NCBI RefSeq assembly: GCF_006363815.1 | Contig: NZ_RRYT01000005.1 | Location: forward strand, 62,001 to 126,000 | DNA length: 64,000 nucleotides | Reading direction: 5' to 3' | DNA from: Thermomonospora catenispora | Lineage (GTDB): Bacteria; Actinomycetota; Actinomycetes; Streptosporangiales; Streptosporangiaceae | In this document: in pieces, positions 63,927 through 64,000 of the stretch | Layout: each line of letters begins with the position of its first letter | Position numbering within the stretch: position 1 is the first letter of the stretch | Notes under the pieces: generated by a model | The model's input: only the letters and a program-made list of their open reading frames with translations | What the model was told of the DNA's origin: nothing | The model's database searches: none | Position numbers and translations under genes: made by a program

Positions 63927-64000
63927 CTACTGCGACTGTGTTCCCTCGCCGCCCGGAGGCGCCTCCGGCGGGTCCGGACTGGGAGAGGACTCCCCGTCCT
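63927..64000 (-). CDS. C-terminal end of an upstream gene, truncated by window
   Basis: A leftward open frame entering from the window edge encodes DGESSPSPDPPEAPPGG and ends SQ-stop at 63927, 32 bp before pknB. This low-complexity tail would suit the end of a PknA or penicillin-binding protein in the usual pbpA/pknA-pknB cluster, but too little is visible to say. Confidence 0.4.
   Translation of the reverse strand, partial: DGESSPSPDPPEAPPGGEGTQSQ

Overview
The window is a high-GC actinomycete chromosome segment centred on the replication origin. The arrangement ddl, parB-parA-rsmG-jag-yidC-yidD-rnpA-rpmH (all leftward), dnaA-oriC-dnaN-gnd-recF-dciA-gyrB-gyrA-DUF3566-tRNA-Ile (all rightward), and later DUF5324/ppiA/rhomboid/crgA/class E sortase/pabA/pknB, is the conserved origin neighbourhood of filamentous actinomycetes. 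GC content, frequent GTG/TTG starts and gnd between dnaN and recF fit Streptosporangiales, perhaps Thermomonosporaceae. The family assignment is inference. There is no rRNA operon.

Layout. 1-10.2 kb: chromosome segregation (ParB, a ParA with a roughly 865-residue N-terminal extension, four parS sites), rRNA methylation (RsmG) and the YidC/RNase P/L34 block. 10.2-24.5 kb: replication initiation, clamp, repair and gyrase genes, with oriC between dnaA and dnaN. 24.4-26 kb: a scar at tRNA-Ile holding a frameshifted, truncated tyrosine integrase and a three-repeat degenerate CRISPR array. 26-40 kb: accessory or lineage-specific genes (two hypotheticals, a PPOX-family flavoprotein, a methyltransferase, a DUF418 membrane protein, a HelD-type helicase, an HTH-Nudix protein, an aldo/keto reductase, an EamA transporter, a signal-less CHAP endolysin), a second dense DnaA-box cluster at 30.2-30.5 kb and a 39-residue DLW-39 gene. 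40.7-52.5 kb: an apparently complete pSAM2-type integrative and conjugative element (AICE) in tRNA-Ala, bounded by 68-bp direct repeats. 52.5-54 kb: a permease fragment and a nine-repeat CRISPR array whose leader matches that of the first array. 54-57 kb: PPOX protein, Tat-exported sulfatase and hexapeptide acyltransferase. 57-64 kb: return to the conserved core up to pknB.

How the genes work together. DnaA opens oriC, DciA is the probable helicase loader, DnaN is the clamp, RecF and gyrase handle repair and topology, and ParB on parS with ParA separates the new origins. In the AICE, Int and Xis exchange the element at tRNA-Ala, RepSA-like Rep replicates it, the FtsK-like TraB moves double-stranded DNA between mycelia, Pra-like and KorSA-like (GntR) proteins form the activation/repression switch, and a Nudix protein like Pif of pSAM2 may give immunity. 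Several AICE genes are joined by 4-bp ATGA overlaps.

Most unusual: the oversized ParA with parS sites inside its own gene, the off-origin DnaA-box cluster, the two orphan CRISPR arrays with a shared leader and no cas genes in the window, a 154-nt fold-back sequence in the AICE, and an AICE cargo operon of small proteins headed by a zinc-ribbon gene.
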